From the NCBI RefSeq assembly GCF_043641665.1, contig NC_092186.1, positions 25,825,501 through 25,889,500 on the forward strand: a stretch of 64,000 bases of DNA, in the 5' to 3' direction. The first letter of the stretch is position 1, and each line of letters begins with the position of its first letter. This document shows, in pieces, positions 1-11,539 of the stretch. Below the pieces are notes generated by a model, which saw only the letters and a list, made by a program, of their open reading frames with translations, made no database searches and was not told the DNA's origin. Origin of the DNA: Enoplosus armatus. Its lineage: Eukaryota > Chordata > Actinopteri > Centrarchiformes > Enoplosidae. The position numbers were made by a program, and so were the translations under genes.

Positions 1-571
1 TTAGAGTCTGCGCATTGAGACAACAGGACCGGCTGGAACCGGTCCCATGCTCAGAGGGCTCTACACGGGACCCTTATGGTCTTTTTTTCTGTAGTATCAC
101 GTAGATCAGATGGTGACTTCTTTATTCTTTACTAGGTCAACGCAACATAAACAAACATTTTGTGATGAAGATTATTAACGAGACAGTACATTTTGATCAG
201 AAACCAAAAGGGAGACGTTTGTCCGTCTACGTAGATGGAGACCTTGTTTCCGTACAGCCGATCGAATCTCGCATAAAGCAGTGAGGTCAGCGTCGTGTCG
301 TAGGCGGAGCAGGCGGTCACGCGGAGCCAATCAGAACCACAGACTCTGAACAACCACGCTTCTTCATGCTAAGACGCCTCCTTCTTATCTAACTTACAGA
401 CATTAGCAACACGTCTCGTCCTGCACCTCAGCGTGTCCAACAGGTGTAGCGAGAGCGCACATCGGTTTACTTTGTCCCCCGCTGTCAATCAAACGCAGAG
501 CGGGACACGCCCCTTCAGCCAATATTTCTGATATTTCCCCAAAGACCTCTTTTCTTCCTTTTAATAATACA
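1..571. other. No gene recognised; unique sequence
   Basis: Short frames on the minus strand (132-353, 403-708) resemble nothing I know and overlap frames in other phases. A small hairpin (GGACCGG, 6-base loop, CCGGTCC) sits near 28-47. I see no other structure. Confidence 0.5.
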
Positions 572-790
572 AAACTGCTCAAATGTGATGATTTGCTGCT
601 TTTATTTGTCTTATGTGATAGTAAATCGAACATCTTTGGCTGCTGGACTGTTGGTCGGACAAAACAAGACAAGTGAAGAAGTGAAGACATCGTCTTGGGC
701 TCTGGCAAACTGCGATATGAGAAAAATATCCTGCAGATTGATCGAGAATTTGAGAAAGATTTAAGTCAGTAAACCATTGCTGCAGCTGAC
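572..790 (+). mobile_element. hAT-like non-autonomous repeat, copy M1
   Basis: This stretch matches the interior of a repeat that is very common in percomorph fish and whose ends read CAG(A/G)GCTGCAACGATTAGTCGA. Recognisable parts are CTCAAATGTGATGATTTGCTG followed by a segment ending in TGTTGGTCGGACAAAACAAG. Related copies lie at 2165-2275 and 3583-3690 in the same orientation. The assignment to hAT rests on remembered termini. This copy lacks a clear left end; the right end may be the degenerate CTGCAGCT near 780. Confidence 0.6.
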
Positions 791-1002
791 TGCTCTGCAA
801 CTTGTTTGTATACCAATACCAATATATCTGTGATGACCCAACATCAGGTGTTAACGTCTAAGCCTGCAGTTGGTCTCTAGCATGCGGAACCTTTATTGTG
901 CTTTTAAAGGAATAAACAACCGTGTTTGCTTTCCTTCCCAATGAGATGACAAGATCGAAGCAGCCGCGTGTCTGTGTGAAGTTCCCAGCTGGAGTCAGGG
1001 TG

Positions 1003-1245
1003 TGGTTAGCCTAGCTTAGCATAGGGACTGGAAGCAGGGGGAAACAGTGAGCCTGGCTTTGTCCAAAGTTTAAACCATACACGACCAGAAATGTAACAGT
1101 TTGTCTTTTGAGGGAGTTATGTGCTGGGACTATTTCTTGACAAACAACAGTGTTGATCCATCCGCCGAGCATTTCTGTGTAGCGTATGGTCTTGTGCATG
1201 GGCGGGACCCCTGCTTCCAGTCTCTATGCTAAGCTAGGCTAACCA
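1003..1245. mobile_element. MITE with 36-bp terminal inverted repeats (D1)
   Basis: The left end TGGTTAGCCTAGCTTAGCAT... and the reverse complement of the right end (1210-1245) agree at 35 of 36 positions, with one A/G mismatch. The 243-bp element has no transposase and would fold into one long hairpin. GCTAAGCTAAGCTAACC termini of this type are abundant in percomorph genomes. I could not define a target-site duplication, so the superfamily is left open. A second, partial copy lies at 49935-50092. Confidence 0.85.
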
Positions 1246-2068
1246 TGTCCTTAACCATGTCATGTCATGAGATTGATATCGATCGATCAATTCTCACATC
1301 GCTCATTGGCAGTTCTCTCTTTCTCTCAGGTATCAAAAAAACAAAAAACAAAACATGCTGTCCTGGAAATGTTGTCAAATTCCTTAACTGTTCACCAAAA
1401 AACAGTTTCCAGATAAGTCTTAGATGAGAAACAGGCCGTGCAGATGAATCAGAATCGCACTTAGTTTCATGTCTACAGCAGTTTGCTGAAATAGCTGTTT
1501 ACATGGAAATTTCAAGAGCACCATCATCATCTTAACACTCTGCTGACTCAACCGGCATCAAATAATTCTCAGCGGATCATTTTCAGACTAAAATAGCAAA
1601 ACCTGAGCTTGTGAGATGTCGTCTGGCTGTGCGAGGCTCCAAACTTGCAGTGTTAAATGAATTCTTGAAGGGCATTTTAGCTCTCGGGTTGGGGGGGGGG
1701 CACTACTTGGGCCTGAGCCCAAAGACCATCTCGGGATGTTTTTAGCATCTCAGGGCTGCACTCGCTCACAAAATATTCCCGTGCATCATTCCTCAGCAGA
1801 TACATCATCAGTTTTTTCGTCATTTTTTCCCCCCTCCTCTTGTAAACATGAAGGGGAACAGATGCTTCGCACTCTGTTTTTATTTATCTGGTGCCACAGT
1901 TGTTTTCACAATGAGATCAGATTACAGCAGGTTGCGTTTCCTGCAGCGCCTTCAAAGAAAAACAGAAAAGGCACATTTCCTAATCAGAAGTTTTGTAACA
2001 ACATAGAAAACCGCTCCCTGCTGTCATCCCATCTCGCTTGTCTGTAGTGTACACGAAGGGTTGTTTAT
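1246..2068. other. No gene recognised; G10 tract at 1691-1700
   Basis: Apart from a 10-base G run and AT-rich stretches I see nothing. The 103-codon frame at 1736-2047 has no recognisable domain and no supporting splice signals. Confidence 0.5.
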
Positions 2069-2085
2069 GGGGGGGGGGGGGGGGG
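2069..2085 (+). repeat. G17 homopolymer
   Basis: Uninterrupted run of 17 G. It is one of 23 G or C runs of at least 10 bases in the window. Confidence 0.95.
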
Positions 2086-2164
2086 TTTCTTCTGCCAAAC
2101 AACTGCAGACATCATTTTTTTAAAATACAAAATGGGGAACGATTCTGAAACAGTTAAGTCAGGT

Positions 2165-2275
2165 AGTGAGTTAATCCATAGAATTAATCTACGAACATTT
2201 TGATAATCTTTTAATAATTGTTCAAGGCAAAAAAAATAATAATCTGGCTCCAGCTTCTCAAATGTCAAAGTTTAT
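2165..2275 (+). mobile_element. hAT-like non-autonomous repeat, copy M2
   Basis: Contains degenerate versions of the same family as 572-790: TTTTGATAATCTTTTAATAAT, then CTGGCTCCAGCTTCTCAAATG. Only the 5' internal portion is present; both termini are missing. An old, decayed fragment. Confidence 0.55.
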
Positions 2276-2378
2276 ATTTTTTATCATTTCTGATATTATG
2301 TTAACTATACAATGAATCAAAAACAATCTAGAGATCATGAATTTGATCGTGTCAGTAACCACTAGTTCCAGCCTTGAT

Positions 2379-2387
2379 AGAGAATAT

Positions 2388-2445
<58 letters not shown>

Positions 2446-2463
2446 TATACATCCATATTCTCT
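2379..2463. repeat. (AT)n microsatellite inside a 12-bp inverted repeat
   Basis: A pure TA tract of about 53 bases (2392-2444) is flanked by AGAGAATATGGA (2379-2390) and its exact complement TCCATATTCTCT (2452-2463). The whole 85 bp can extrude as a hairpin or cruciform. Short frames made only of isoleucine-tyrosine repeats on both strands are artefacts of this tract. Confidence 0.95.
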
Positions 2464-3582
2464 GCTCAGTGTGCAGTAGATCATGCTGTGGTTGTACTAG
2501 GCAGCTCCCAGGTCTGAATGTGTGTTATTCCCTGAATAAATAAAGGTTAAAGAAACGGACACATAATATGTTTGCTAGTTGTATTGTCAAACCAAAAAAT
2601 GCATACGCTCTCAGGACCGAAATCATCATCGTTTGGGGGTAAACAGAGATGGGAACAGGCTCCGTATTGTGTCCTGTGGACGTGGATCGGATGCTCAGTT
2701 TGTCTCTTGCATGTTGTGGTGTTGTTCCCCAGCTGATTGACCTACCTACCGATCGGTCCGGCTCGTCTCCTTTCATTCCCACAATGGAACAGGACCATAA
2801 TAGCCAGTTTTTTTTTTTGTTTTGTTTTTTTTAACTGACACTCGCTATTGTTTGCTGTTCAGCCAAAGTCTGCTTGGCAGTAGTTGTCTCATCTCGCCTC
2901 CGAGTGAGGGCAAGATCCTATCAGGACTGACAGACCTGTGATTTCCCCACTGTGACGCAGGGTGGTTGTTGGTATCATAAACGATCTCTGCGATGGGTAT
3001 TTGGCCTGTGATAGTGTCCTGCTTGCGTAAAAGTCATGCATTTGTGGTTGAAACAGGATGTTTGGGTGGGACACCACCTGCTGAGGGACTGTTCAGTAGC
3101 AGAGAGGCACCGAGCGAACCCAGATAATTATTCAGCCCCATCTAATCTGGGTGTAATTGTGTAATAATCAGAAATGTAATACGATTTGTTCATGAAAACA
3201 AACACGAGATAGAGAAACTAAAGTGACAAGCACGGTCGTATCAACCTGTTAGGAGCCCCTGGGGCAAAAATGAGCTTTGAGCCTTCTGCTGTGGAAATGA
3301 ACAACAGACATAAGAATGGTTGGGTGGGGTTACAACAGTGGGAAAATACAAAGCTCACTGGGCCAGATTGCATGGCTTGTCTTTTGTATAATGGGAGGAG
3401 GCTCAGATTAAGACGAGGTTGCCATAATAGCTCATTACGGTGGAAGCCCAGTGGGGTGTCTATAAGAAAAAAAATCTAAATGGACATCAAACGATGATGT
3501 TGCATCGTTTGTGGGAAAGAAATGAAATGAAATCCCTCTTAGACGAATTGCATGAACCGCACGACATACTGTAGAGGTCGGC
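2464..3582. other. No gene recognised
   Basis: Contains a short LINE-tail-like TGAATAAATAAAGGTT near 2533 and poly-T around 2810. The remainder is unique sequence without coding character that I can see. Confidence 0.45.
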
Positions 3583-3690
3583 TCAGAGCTGCAACGATTA
3601 GTCGATTGGAAACTATATTTTGATGATCGATTCATCTTCTCAAAATGGGAGGATTTGCAGAGTTCATTTGTCTTTTTTGTCCTATAAGGT
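3583..3690 (+). mobile_element. hAT-like non-autonomous repeat, copy M3 (left terminus)
   Basis: Begins with CAGAGCTGCAACGATTAGTC, the typical left end of the family also seen at 572-790 and 2165-2275. It continues with TTTTGATGATCGATTCAT and CTTCTCAAAATGGGAGGATT. The CAG...CTG end type and family abundance suggest hAT. The right end is absent and the copy runs into a C19 tract. Confidence 0.65.
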
Positions 3691-3701
3691 GGAGATGAAC
3701 A

Positions 3702-3720
3702 CCCCCCCCCCCCCCCCCCC
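3702..3720 (+). repeat. C19 homopolymer
   Basis: Nineteen consecutive C directly after the truncated end of the repeat at 3583-3690. Confidence 0.95.
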
Positions 3721-4462
3721 ACATCACTGACCCATACTTTGCCATCTTTCCTTCCCTGTCATACGCTCAATAAAACAACAGAGTAAACATTGATTTTTAG
3801 GAAAAGACAAAGTGTAGAATCGTGACTTTTTAGTTTTTAGCCTCAGTCTTCCAGCCGTGTGTGACCATGTCGCAGTCGCTGTACACCTGTCGAGGCTGCC
3901 TGTCTTTGCGGCCTTTGATGCTCACGCTGCCGGCGCAGCAAAGAACAATGTATCAGTAGCGATAAAAGTTTCATTTTGAAAGTGTTTCATTTCGTTTTGA
4001 GAGGCTTTGCCCGCAGGTCTCCTGGTGCAACATGCTGTTGATATTCCTCTGTCAGAATTATAAGCCTGCTATTTACCGCAGTCCATCAATTAATAAGACT
4101 TCAGGCCAGAGTTCTGTTAGTTGAGCTGTTGCCTGATGCCAAGATAGACGTTGCAGTAGACTAACACCAAAATGTCTTGACATTTGAAATCCCTGAAAGA
4201 AATGGTAAAGTTTAGAGCAGATACAGAAAATGAAGTGATTACTGGAAGAATCGCCACCATCTTGACTGTTAGCGCCTCCCAGCCTTTCTGCTCCAAACTG
4301 CCGCATGTCATGGATGAATGGATTCCAGTGTTGGAACCGTGACCTTGACGCGCCCCTGGATGCTCTCTGAATGTAAAACCATTCCCTCACCATCGTTTAA
4401 AGGCTGCCGCTGTATTAGGGCAATTCAGTCTCGAAAGTTTAGAAGCCAATACTTATGGATTA
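3721..4462. other. No gene recognised
   Basis: Unique-looking sequence. The minus-strand frames 4073-4393 and 4117-4311 overlap each other in different phases and match no family I recognise. Confidence 0.45.
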
Positions 4463-4600
4463 GGGCTGGGCGATGTAGCTGAAAATTTTACCACGATAAA
4501 ATGTCCTTTCAGTCCATTTGGAATGACCTATTTTTAATTAAGACCAAGAGAAAAAGGTAGAATTTAACCACTTCATTTGAAATGTGACCTCTCTCATCTC
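4463..4600 (+). repeat. Dispersed repeat fragment starting AGGGCTGGGCGATGT
   Basis: AGGGCTGGGCGATGTAGCTG followed by ACCACGATAAA is the opening of a repeat I recognise from teleost genomes, usually attributed to DNA transposons. Only this end is visible, and it abuts the SINE-like element that follows. Confidence 0.4.
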
Positions 4601-4604
4601 TAAA

Positions 4605-4852
4605 TGGTAAATGATCTCACTTATATAGCGCTTTTCAACCTTCACGGTTCCCAAAGCGCTTTACAGCTAAGTCTCATTCACCCATTCACTCACACATTCA
4701 CACACCAATGTCGACCGAGCTGCCATGCAAGGTGCTGGTCTCCATCGGGAGCAACTTAGGGTTCAGTGTCTTGCTCAAGGACCCCCAACCCGCTCTAACC
4801 AGCTTCACCTCCCGTGCGACAGTGCTAACCACTGCGCCACCATGCCGCCCAC
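4605..4852 (-). mobile_element. tRNA-like SINE, minus strand (copy J1)
   Basis: On the minus strand the element starts GGGCGGCATGGTGGCGCAG. It includes TGGCGCAGTGG (complement of 4829-4839), which fits the pol III A-box consensus, then ACTGTCGCACGGGAGGTGAA, and ends in AGCGCTTTGGGAACC...AAGCGCTATATAAG. No canonical B box is visible, and the middle looks like a join of two repeat types. The 37990-38118 copy shares both the ACTGTCGCAC and the AGCGCTTTGGGAAC blocks, which confirms a family inside the window. Confidence 0.75.
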
Positions 4853-6386
4853 TCTCTACACTTGGTCTTAGCGCTGGAGAGAGTGTTTACTCGCGAGCTG
4901 ACCTGTCCTTTCTCGGTAACAGCTTTTCTCACTCCACGCTGTTTCTGTTGCGTCTCATGTCGATGGGACACGTTGCTATTGTTTTATTAGCCAGGCCTAT
5001 TTACTATCATTGTTTCCCCAACCATTGTTTTCTGGTCAGTGTATGAATGCCTTGACAATTAAACTCTCTATTAAAATATGGTCTCTGGTGTCAGATGAGA
5101 ATGTCCCACGTGATCTTTCTCTGGTCGTCCACCGACCGTCTTCCCGCTCCAGACCTTTGACCTCTTTCCAGTGGATGCTGGGAGTGGTTTTGGTGTGGTG
5201 TTCACAGACAGCTGATGTCCCTTGTCCAGGGTCCTTGCTGCTTCACTGACTGTGAGTGTTCCATCAGCTCAACTTAAAGTGGACATTCAAGTTGGGATTA
5301 TTTTGTCCCACATACTGTCAGGGGGGTCAGGAATGAACTTCCTCACTCAGGTACAACAAATGTTTTTTAGTTTTTTTTAAACGCCTGGACCATAAAACTA
5401 ACTTTATGACTAACTTCATCCGATGTTTTTCTTGCAAGAAGAAGACGTGTTTCTGTCGGAGTGGATCCAGTGTGAAATTGGAGATGTTTTAAGATAGAGT
5501 TAGTCTTGCCGTGATGCTGCTTGTATGTAATTTAAGTGACAGGAAGTCACACTGCTTTTTTATTAAAAAGCTATTTTCTGCCTAGCTTCACCTGATTCCT
5601 CTACCTAATTGACTCCCCTCATTAAAAGTTCTTCTGACATAAAAGCTAGCAGTCATTTCTGCGTTGAAGAATATTATATTATTATACATAGAAGCAAGTC
5701 TATTTTTTCCCCCCAGTTTTCTTTCAACAACGACAACATGCACCACGGTGGGTGAGGTAGTTAAACAGCAAGACTAATGTTTGGGTACAAGAGAGCAGAA
5801 CAAGAAAAAAAAAACAATGTGTAATAAAACATATAACCCTACAGTATATACAGCTATCATTGTTACAGGGTGAAACTTCATCCTCCCTCAGACCCCTTAA
5901 ACATCTCGTCCCCATGCCTGATCAAACACTCTCGGTGGACTCTATTTTTTGAGATCGTGCTGGTTGAGGATGAACTGCTCACTGAATACACACATGTAAT
6001 CCCAACAACCTTAAGATCTGGCAGCCCTCAGAGGCTGAGGTATTGGACGGAACAAACCCTGACTGTGTGAATAGTAAGCTTCACTTTTAAGCCAGTACAG
6101 ACGAGGAAAGTGCTATGGATGAAATCATGACGGCTACCGAGCTTGCATCTTAAAAACATACGCCTTCATACCAACCCAGCAAGGTTTTTCCTCAATGAAA
6201 CCCGTCATACAATCTTAAGTATTTCCCCTGTCCACAGACAGCAACCATAGGTTCAAAGTCCGCATCGGTCAGGCTGACAAATCCTGCTTTACGGTGCCAT
6301 ACAGTTTCAAATAAAAGCTGGTTGCATCGAGCTAAAGAAAGGACAGTCATTCATAAAAGACGGGGAACAACTCAGCAAAATCTACC
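4853..6386. other. No gene recognised
   Basis: Unique, moderately AT-rich DNA. Frames such as 4708-5046 begin inside the SINE and are not genes. I see no repeats beyond short A or T runs. Confidence 0.45.
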
Positions 6387-6650
6387 TGCTGATGAAGACC
6401 GTGTGATACGGTTGAAAGCCCTGAAAAAAAAAATCAAATAACTGGACCTTGACTTGTCAAAAACCCTCAGGAGTGCGGACGTGCTCAGGAAATGTGCCAT
6501 GCCATGTTGCAATTATGTTTGTATATGTATCATAATACCAGCATCATTTTCATCTCCGTGACAACTGAGCGAAGACTTGCGAGAGGCGGTTAAAAAGGTC
6601 CGGAAATAGCTAGTAAGTGGACCTTGAGTTAAGATTGTTTTTGTCAGAGT
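6387..6650 (+). repeat. Dispersed repeat P, two degenerate units
   Basis: Unit one (6387-6465) has GATACGGTTGAAAGCCCTGA then AACTGGACCTTGACTTG. Unit two (6587-6650) has GGTTAAAAAGGTCCGGAAAT then GTGGACCTTGAGTTAAGATT. A third unit is at 7462-7520. The shared order GGTTGAAAG, purine-rich stretch, (G/T)GACCT(T/G)GAGTT is also familiar from other percomorph genomes. Transposon class not known to me. Confidence 0.5.
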
Positions 6651-7461
6651 CAAGAGAGTAATATGCTGCTCAGTGAATCTGTCCATTAGGGTTTAGATAT
6701 TTCTGATTCATTCACTTGTCTCTCTCCGGTTGGAAGTTGCTGTGGTATTTTCGCCGGGCAGACCCACGTAACAGACATTGTATTGACATTTTCAATGAAT
6801 ACCCTTCGCGACAACCCTGCCAGTTATTTGGACTTGGCCGTGCGTGCATCCTCGAGTTGTTCCAAATCAGGGCTGAAGTCCAACCACCACACAGACCTGC
6901 TGCGGTAGCTGCGTGCTAGCACTCCGCAGGAAAACAAATGCTTCTGACAAGCAAACATGGCCACCAGCAGCTATTAGAGAGTCAGAGCTCTCCCCTCGTG
7001 GAAACACAACAGGAAGATTCATTTACATAAATGGAGTATGGCATGAATTATTTACACGTTTCCTATTTTTGGTGAAATTACTGCTGAGCTTTGATATCTA
7101 AATTAGATGTCTAATTACACAAAATGTTTTTTGAAGAGGTTTCCTTTTTCCTCATTTGCTGTGTCACATAGGGAATTCTGCATTGCCTCTCTTCATTTGT
7201 GAAATGGGTAATGTTTTACCTAAAATTAAACGACTTGGGCTTATCACTTCATGCTAAAAATAACTGTTATTGACCGTACTCCTAGAATGTTATTGGGGTC
7301 TGAATGCATTTAAGCCACGGGAGGATAAAGACGAACTGGCAAAGGAAGAGGGGCACACAGACTAAACACACCCAGCTGAGTAACTAATGGGGGACAGGTG
7401 AAACCAATCAGGGCGGGGCAGGTGATCAGGCTGGCGGGGAACACACGAGGGCAGGAATGGA
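6651..7461. other. No gene recognised
   Basis: Frames at 6716-6919 and 6913-7101 lack recognisable domains. The last 140 bases (ACAGGTGAAACCAATCAGGG and neighbours) resemble a dispersed fish repeat, but I have no second copy in the window. Confidence 0.4.
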
Positions 7462-7520
7462 TGTGGTTGAAAGTTCCAGAAAAGGCTAGTGAGCAGACCT
7501 GGAGTTAAATCCTTGAAGGG
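7462..7520 (+). repeat. Dispersed repeat P, third unit
   Basis: GGTTGAAAGTTCCAGAAAAG followed by AGACCTGGAGTTAAATCCTT matches the units at 6387-6465 and 6587-6650 in the same orientation. Confidence 0.5.
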
Positions 7521-8224
7521 TCCTCTGCCCTGAAATAAAACATTATGAGATAAGATAAGATCGATAAGATTACGGAACAACGCATACCCAGACCAGAAAG
7601 TTATAATTCTGCAGTGCATTTTTTTTTTTATGTATTTATCATTCAATATGGTCGGCATCTACACATAAAAAAGAATCGACACCTGGGGAACATTGTCCAT
7701 CAACATTTGAGCACCAAGCATCATTGATGTGAACACAGAGTCCGCCTTGCGTCTTGCGTTCTGTGGGCGCGGAAAACAGGGTCCGCCTGTCAAGGGGAAT
7801 AGCTTGATCTGGGATGATGTGATGGAGCCAAGTCTCTGTAGAGATGTGGGCACAACAGTCTCTGATTTACCGTTGCTGGGTTAGCCTGAACCCCCATTTA
7901 GTCCATTCCATTTTCCTGCGACCGGACAGTAGCCAGGAGTAGGCTGGGTAGTGGGGCAGCCTTGGGGTTGGGAACATAGGTTCGGGTAGGATCCCACTGT
8001 TTGCCGCAGGTCTCTGGTTAGTGTATTATGTAATATCTGAGAGGATCTAAGTGGACCCTCTCTCAGCTCTGGTCAGGTTATCATATCTAATCATTAATTC
8101 TGGTGGAGCATCATGCAGGTTGACTGCGTTTTGGATCGGGTCTAATTATCCCCAGGTTCATTCAGATCAGGTCTGACTGTTCTCGGAATTGTTTCGGATC
8201 AGTTAAAGAAATGATTACGCTTGT
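7521..8224. other. No gene recognised
   Basis: Contains the short inverted motif GATAAGATAAGATCGATAAG and a T run near 7620. Minus-strand frames 7362-7658 and 7659-7853 have no recognisable domain. The last 200 bases may be the degraded 5' part of the repeat that follows. Confidence 0.4.
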
Positions 8225-8450
8225 TGGAATCAAGTACGTTTTGCACAGGTCCAAAACCGGTCAAAGCAGATGACCACCCACCTAGAGTCTGGTTCTGCTC
8301 GAGCTTTCTGCCCCTTAAAAGGACGTTTTTCCTTGCCGCTGTCGCCATAGTGCTTGATCATGGTGGGAACTGTTGGGTCTCTGTAATAACATTATAAAGA
8401 GTCAGTCTAGACCTGCTCTATATTTTAAGTGTCATGAGCCCCCTTTAATA
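8225..8450 (+). mobile_element. Teleost retroelement-like repeat B, copy 1
   Basis: Carries the blocks CCCACCTAGAGTCTGGTTCT, TTTTTCCTTGCCGCTGTCGC, GGGAACTGTTGGGTCTCTGT and GTCTAGACCTGCTCTAT. The reverse complement of 56159-56305 matches the same blocks in the same order. Fragments lie at 9995-10060 and 26475-26515. From memory the full element ends in a tail reading GATTTGGCGCTATATAAATAAA, which is absent here; such a tail suggests retrotransposition, but the class is not certain. Confidence 0.75.
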
Positions 8451-8886
8451 AAACACTAATATTACCAATGATCTTATTAGCTTAGCATTAGATGCGTCGT
8501 ATTGCCTCATGAGCAATATTTCAAGCATTACTCACAAGAGACACAATCCATCTCCAATGACTTGTTATGTAATAAGGATTGATATTTACGGCCGTGCAGC
8601 CCACAGCCAGTGACAGCAATATTAAAGCTGTAAAGAGTGTGTATGGAGTCTTTTATAGGGCTTTTTACGGTGCGCCCCTCTAACAGGACGCAGATAGGTG
8701 TTGGAGTGGCCAGTCAGTGAGGGAGGGAGAGGACAGAGTGCTCCATCAGGCCTCGACGTGGTCACTAGAGATAGAAGCTGAAGTGAACTGACTGTGTTTA
8801 ATGAAAGGTCCTAGCTCCTGCCGTTTGTTTTTTCTTTTGGTGAGATAATCGGATGGGTTTTACTCCGCAGTTACGTTCATTTTGGA
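8451..8886. other. No gene recognised
   Basis: Unique-looking DNA of about 430 bases between repeat B and the G16 tract. No structure noted. Confidence 0.4.
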
Positions 8887-8902
8887 GGGGGGGGGGGGGG
8901 GG
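8887..8902 (+). repeat. G16 homopolymer
   Basis: Sixteen consecutive G preceded by TTTGGA. Confidence 0.95.
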
Positions 8903-9994
8903 TCTGCTTTCTGAAATCCATCTGGAACGAGCTTTGAATCGCTTCAAACCTGAAAGAGAATAACTTAGTGAGGTGAGCCCATTTTAAGATTACAAACGTT
9001 ATTTGATGTCATTCCCTCGTTGCGTTTCATTCCATGCAGAGCATTAAAGCCATTTGAGTGGGCCGCACGTTCTGACACAGTAAGAACATTTAAAAGAGAG
9101 CTCGTCTTGTTTTCAGTAGAACAGAATAGAGCAGCCTCAGCGATGTTTTGTGTTTTTGGAAGTCACGTTCTTTTGGATTTTTGGATTATTGGCAGGTTAG
9201 ATGTGCAAGTTGAAAAACATTTCCTAATGCCATTTTGTCATGTAATTATTGTCTTTGAGTACATACTGTGCTTTTAATGTATTTGTGTTTCCGCGTGAAT
9301 GACTTCAGGTTCTTTATATACCATAAAACTATACAAGTAGAATTTGTAAGTATCTTTTTTAATCATAAATCATATTTCCCTGTTTTCTAATCTTCTCCAG
9401 TTTCCAGTTTGTCGACTCTGCCTGCCGTCGCTGCAAACCCCTTCACTTCCTCCATGTTTACTTGTTGTCTTGGTAAATTCAGTGTAACGTAGATTTCCAT
9501 CAGACCCCCGTCAGAGTCACGTCACAGCACTCCGCTGCTCTAAGTTTGTCTTGTCTTGCAAGGCGTGCCACGTTAAACTAGAGGCTATTGGATTTGATTG
9601 GTGGATTCTACTTTAGGAATCGGAAACATCCGTCCCGTTTGTGTCAGTTTCGGTGGACGCAGAAGCTGTCGTAACGGTCGTCATGAAGCCGTTGATTTAA
9701 CATTTTAAGATTAGATTAGATAGATTTCCTTTTCTCATGTGAATTGACGAACAACAACCTGTACAGCTGCATCCGCCTCATCCACGCTTGTTGCTACGTT
9801 TGCCTGGAATCCATTCCCGCTCCGGCACTGGGACTTATCGTCCTCATTCACGCCGCGAAACTCCGGCTCAACTGTTTTTCCAACTAGCTGCCAATGAGCC
9901 CGACACCACATCTACTTGAATCACTGACTGTAGGATACATGGTTTGCATCCCTTAGCCGTGGTCAACCGCAGCTGATGTGTACCTTCGATTTTC
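8903..9994. other. No gene recognised
   Basis: Unique sequence. The 85-codon frame 9020-9277 has no recognisable domain. No repeat copies matched elsewhere in the window. Confidence 0.4.
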
Positions 9995-10060
9995 AGTTTT
10001 TATTTATACAGCGCCAAATTACAACAAAAGTCATACAGTGTACATATTACAACACATGAG
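9995..10060 (-). repeat. Tail fragment of repeat B, minus strand
   Basis: The complement reads GTTGTAATTTGGCGCTGTAT followed by AAATAAA, which is the 3' tail I associate with the repeat B family. The 5' blocks seen at 8225-8450 are not present. Confidence 0.55.
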
Positions 10061-11232
10061 CACAAAGCACAAAACCTTTTCTTTTTTTTTTCACACGTGG
10101 AAAAACAGGCTTTCTCCCTCATCTTTCACGTCAGCACTTTGCTAATATCCTGTTTTCCCGGCGCTCAGCACCCAGTTCAGGGCTACAGCTGGAGGACGTA
10201 TTCATGAGGGGATATGAGCTGTGGCCCCCTGGAGGCCCGCTGGAACAGCAGGTATTATCAGTGGCAAATGGATCCGAAGGGGCTGTGGCCAAGACAGGCT
10301 CACCACCGCCTGATTTATGGCTGGGGATGCAACAAACAGTTAGCCATGTTTCCGGCAGGGATATAAGCATTTTCATGGCCACAGTTCAAGTTTATTTCAG
10401 CTATAAATCCTGAACGATATGGAACAAAAAGAGCAAGTGAATTTATGACACGGGGGGGGGGATGTCGTTTGTGAGCTGCCAGGAGGAAGCTGTGTTTTAA
10501 TACCCTGCGGACAAGGATGAACGGTCATTCCGCTCTCTTATCTCTGTTATTGTCCGGCACGGCGTCAAAATAAATATTCTCTGCCTACAACACAGCAAAA
10601 AAATAAAAAAAAATAAAATGTCTTTGTGTCAAACCATGAAGGTGTTCTCACATCTAAAGTTTCCCAACATGGGAAACAAAGCTGATATCAATATGAAGGC
10701 ATGTCAAAATGCAAAGTCATTCTTTATGCATTTTAACATTGCAACACCTTAGACTGTGCCAGATTCATGATATCACCTGCTTTCAACACTATTATAAGCA
10801 GAGATGCTGTGTGTCCGTAGCTGATTATTTGCACCGGTTTTTAATGAAAATTACCGGTTTTGTACAAATGGTGTACAACATTTCTACCAAGACAGCCGCT
10901 CATGTCAAGATGCAAAAGAAAACAAAGTTAACTCTGGGATATGTTGTTGACTTTAATCCTCTGGACCAAAAACTCTTTTCCCTTGGCGTATGCTATAGTC
11001 ACTACATGTCTTAGCTAAGCATGCTATGTATATTTTCAGATTAAGGCCGTTTAGAAATGCTATGTACCTGTTCTCGGACACGAGTGGCGTGGCTCTCAAA
11101 ATGCCAATGTCTGTCGGCTGGTTGGTTCAGGGCTTTGGTCCAGACTGAAATAACTTTTGGGTGAAACTGATGTGAAGTTTGTTTCAAACATTCATGTCCC
11201 CCTTGGGGTGAATTGTAATACAGCATTATATA
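10061..11232. other. No gene recognised; G10 at 10452-10461
   Basis: Frames on both strands around 10131-10413 overlap almost completely, which argues against coding. The 101-codon frame 10709-11014 is not recognisable. Confidence 0.4.
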
Positions 11233-11292
11233 TTGGCGGTTTGATCCCCAGTCCGTGGGCAAGACACTGACCCCTAAGTTGCAGACTGTTGC
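11233..11292 (+). mobile_element. SINE fragment with B box (copy J2)
   Basis: GGTTTGATCCC at 11238-11248 differs by one base from the pol III B-box consensus GGTTCGATCCC. It is followed by GGGCAAGACACTGACCCCTA, the complement of the GTGTCTTGCTCAAGGAC block of the copy at 4605-4852. Both ends are truncated. Confidence 0.55.
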
Positions 11293-11539
11293 GTTATGTG
11301 TTGTTTGTAGTCACTAGGCTAGCAAGTGTCTTCAACTCTTCACTTTTACAAGAGAAAAGGCTTCCAGGATGAGGACTCTCTTCTCTATGGGTTTATAGTA
11401 TCTCAAGGAAACTCTCTCAACAGGACTGGCGTGAAAATGTGTTGTGTCTTCAAAAAGCATTTTTCCAAAAACAGGTGTTGGAAGAGAAAATACGGTAACT
11501 TCGGTGATGCCTTGAAGGTCAAAATTCCCCTTCGTCCAA

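Noticed and set aside
2258..2543. Frames rich in Ile-Tyr repeats on both strands
   Set aside because: They are translations of the (AT)n microsatellite.
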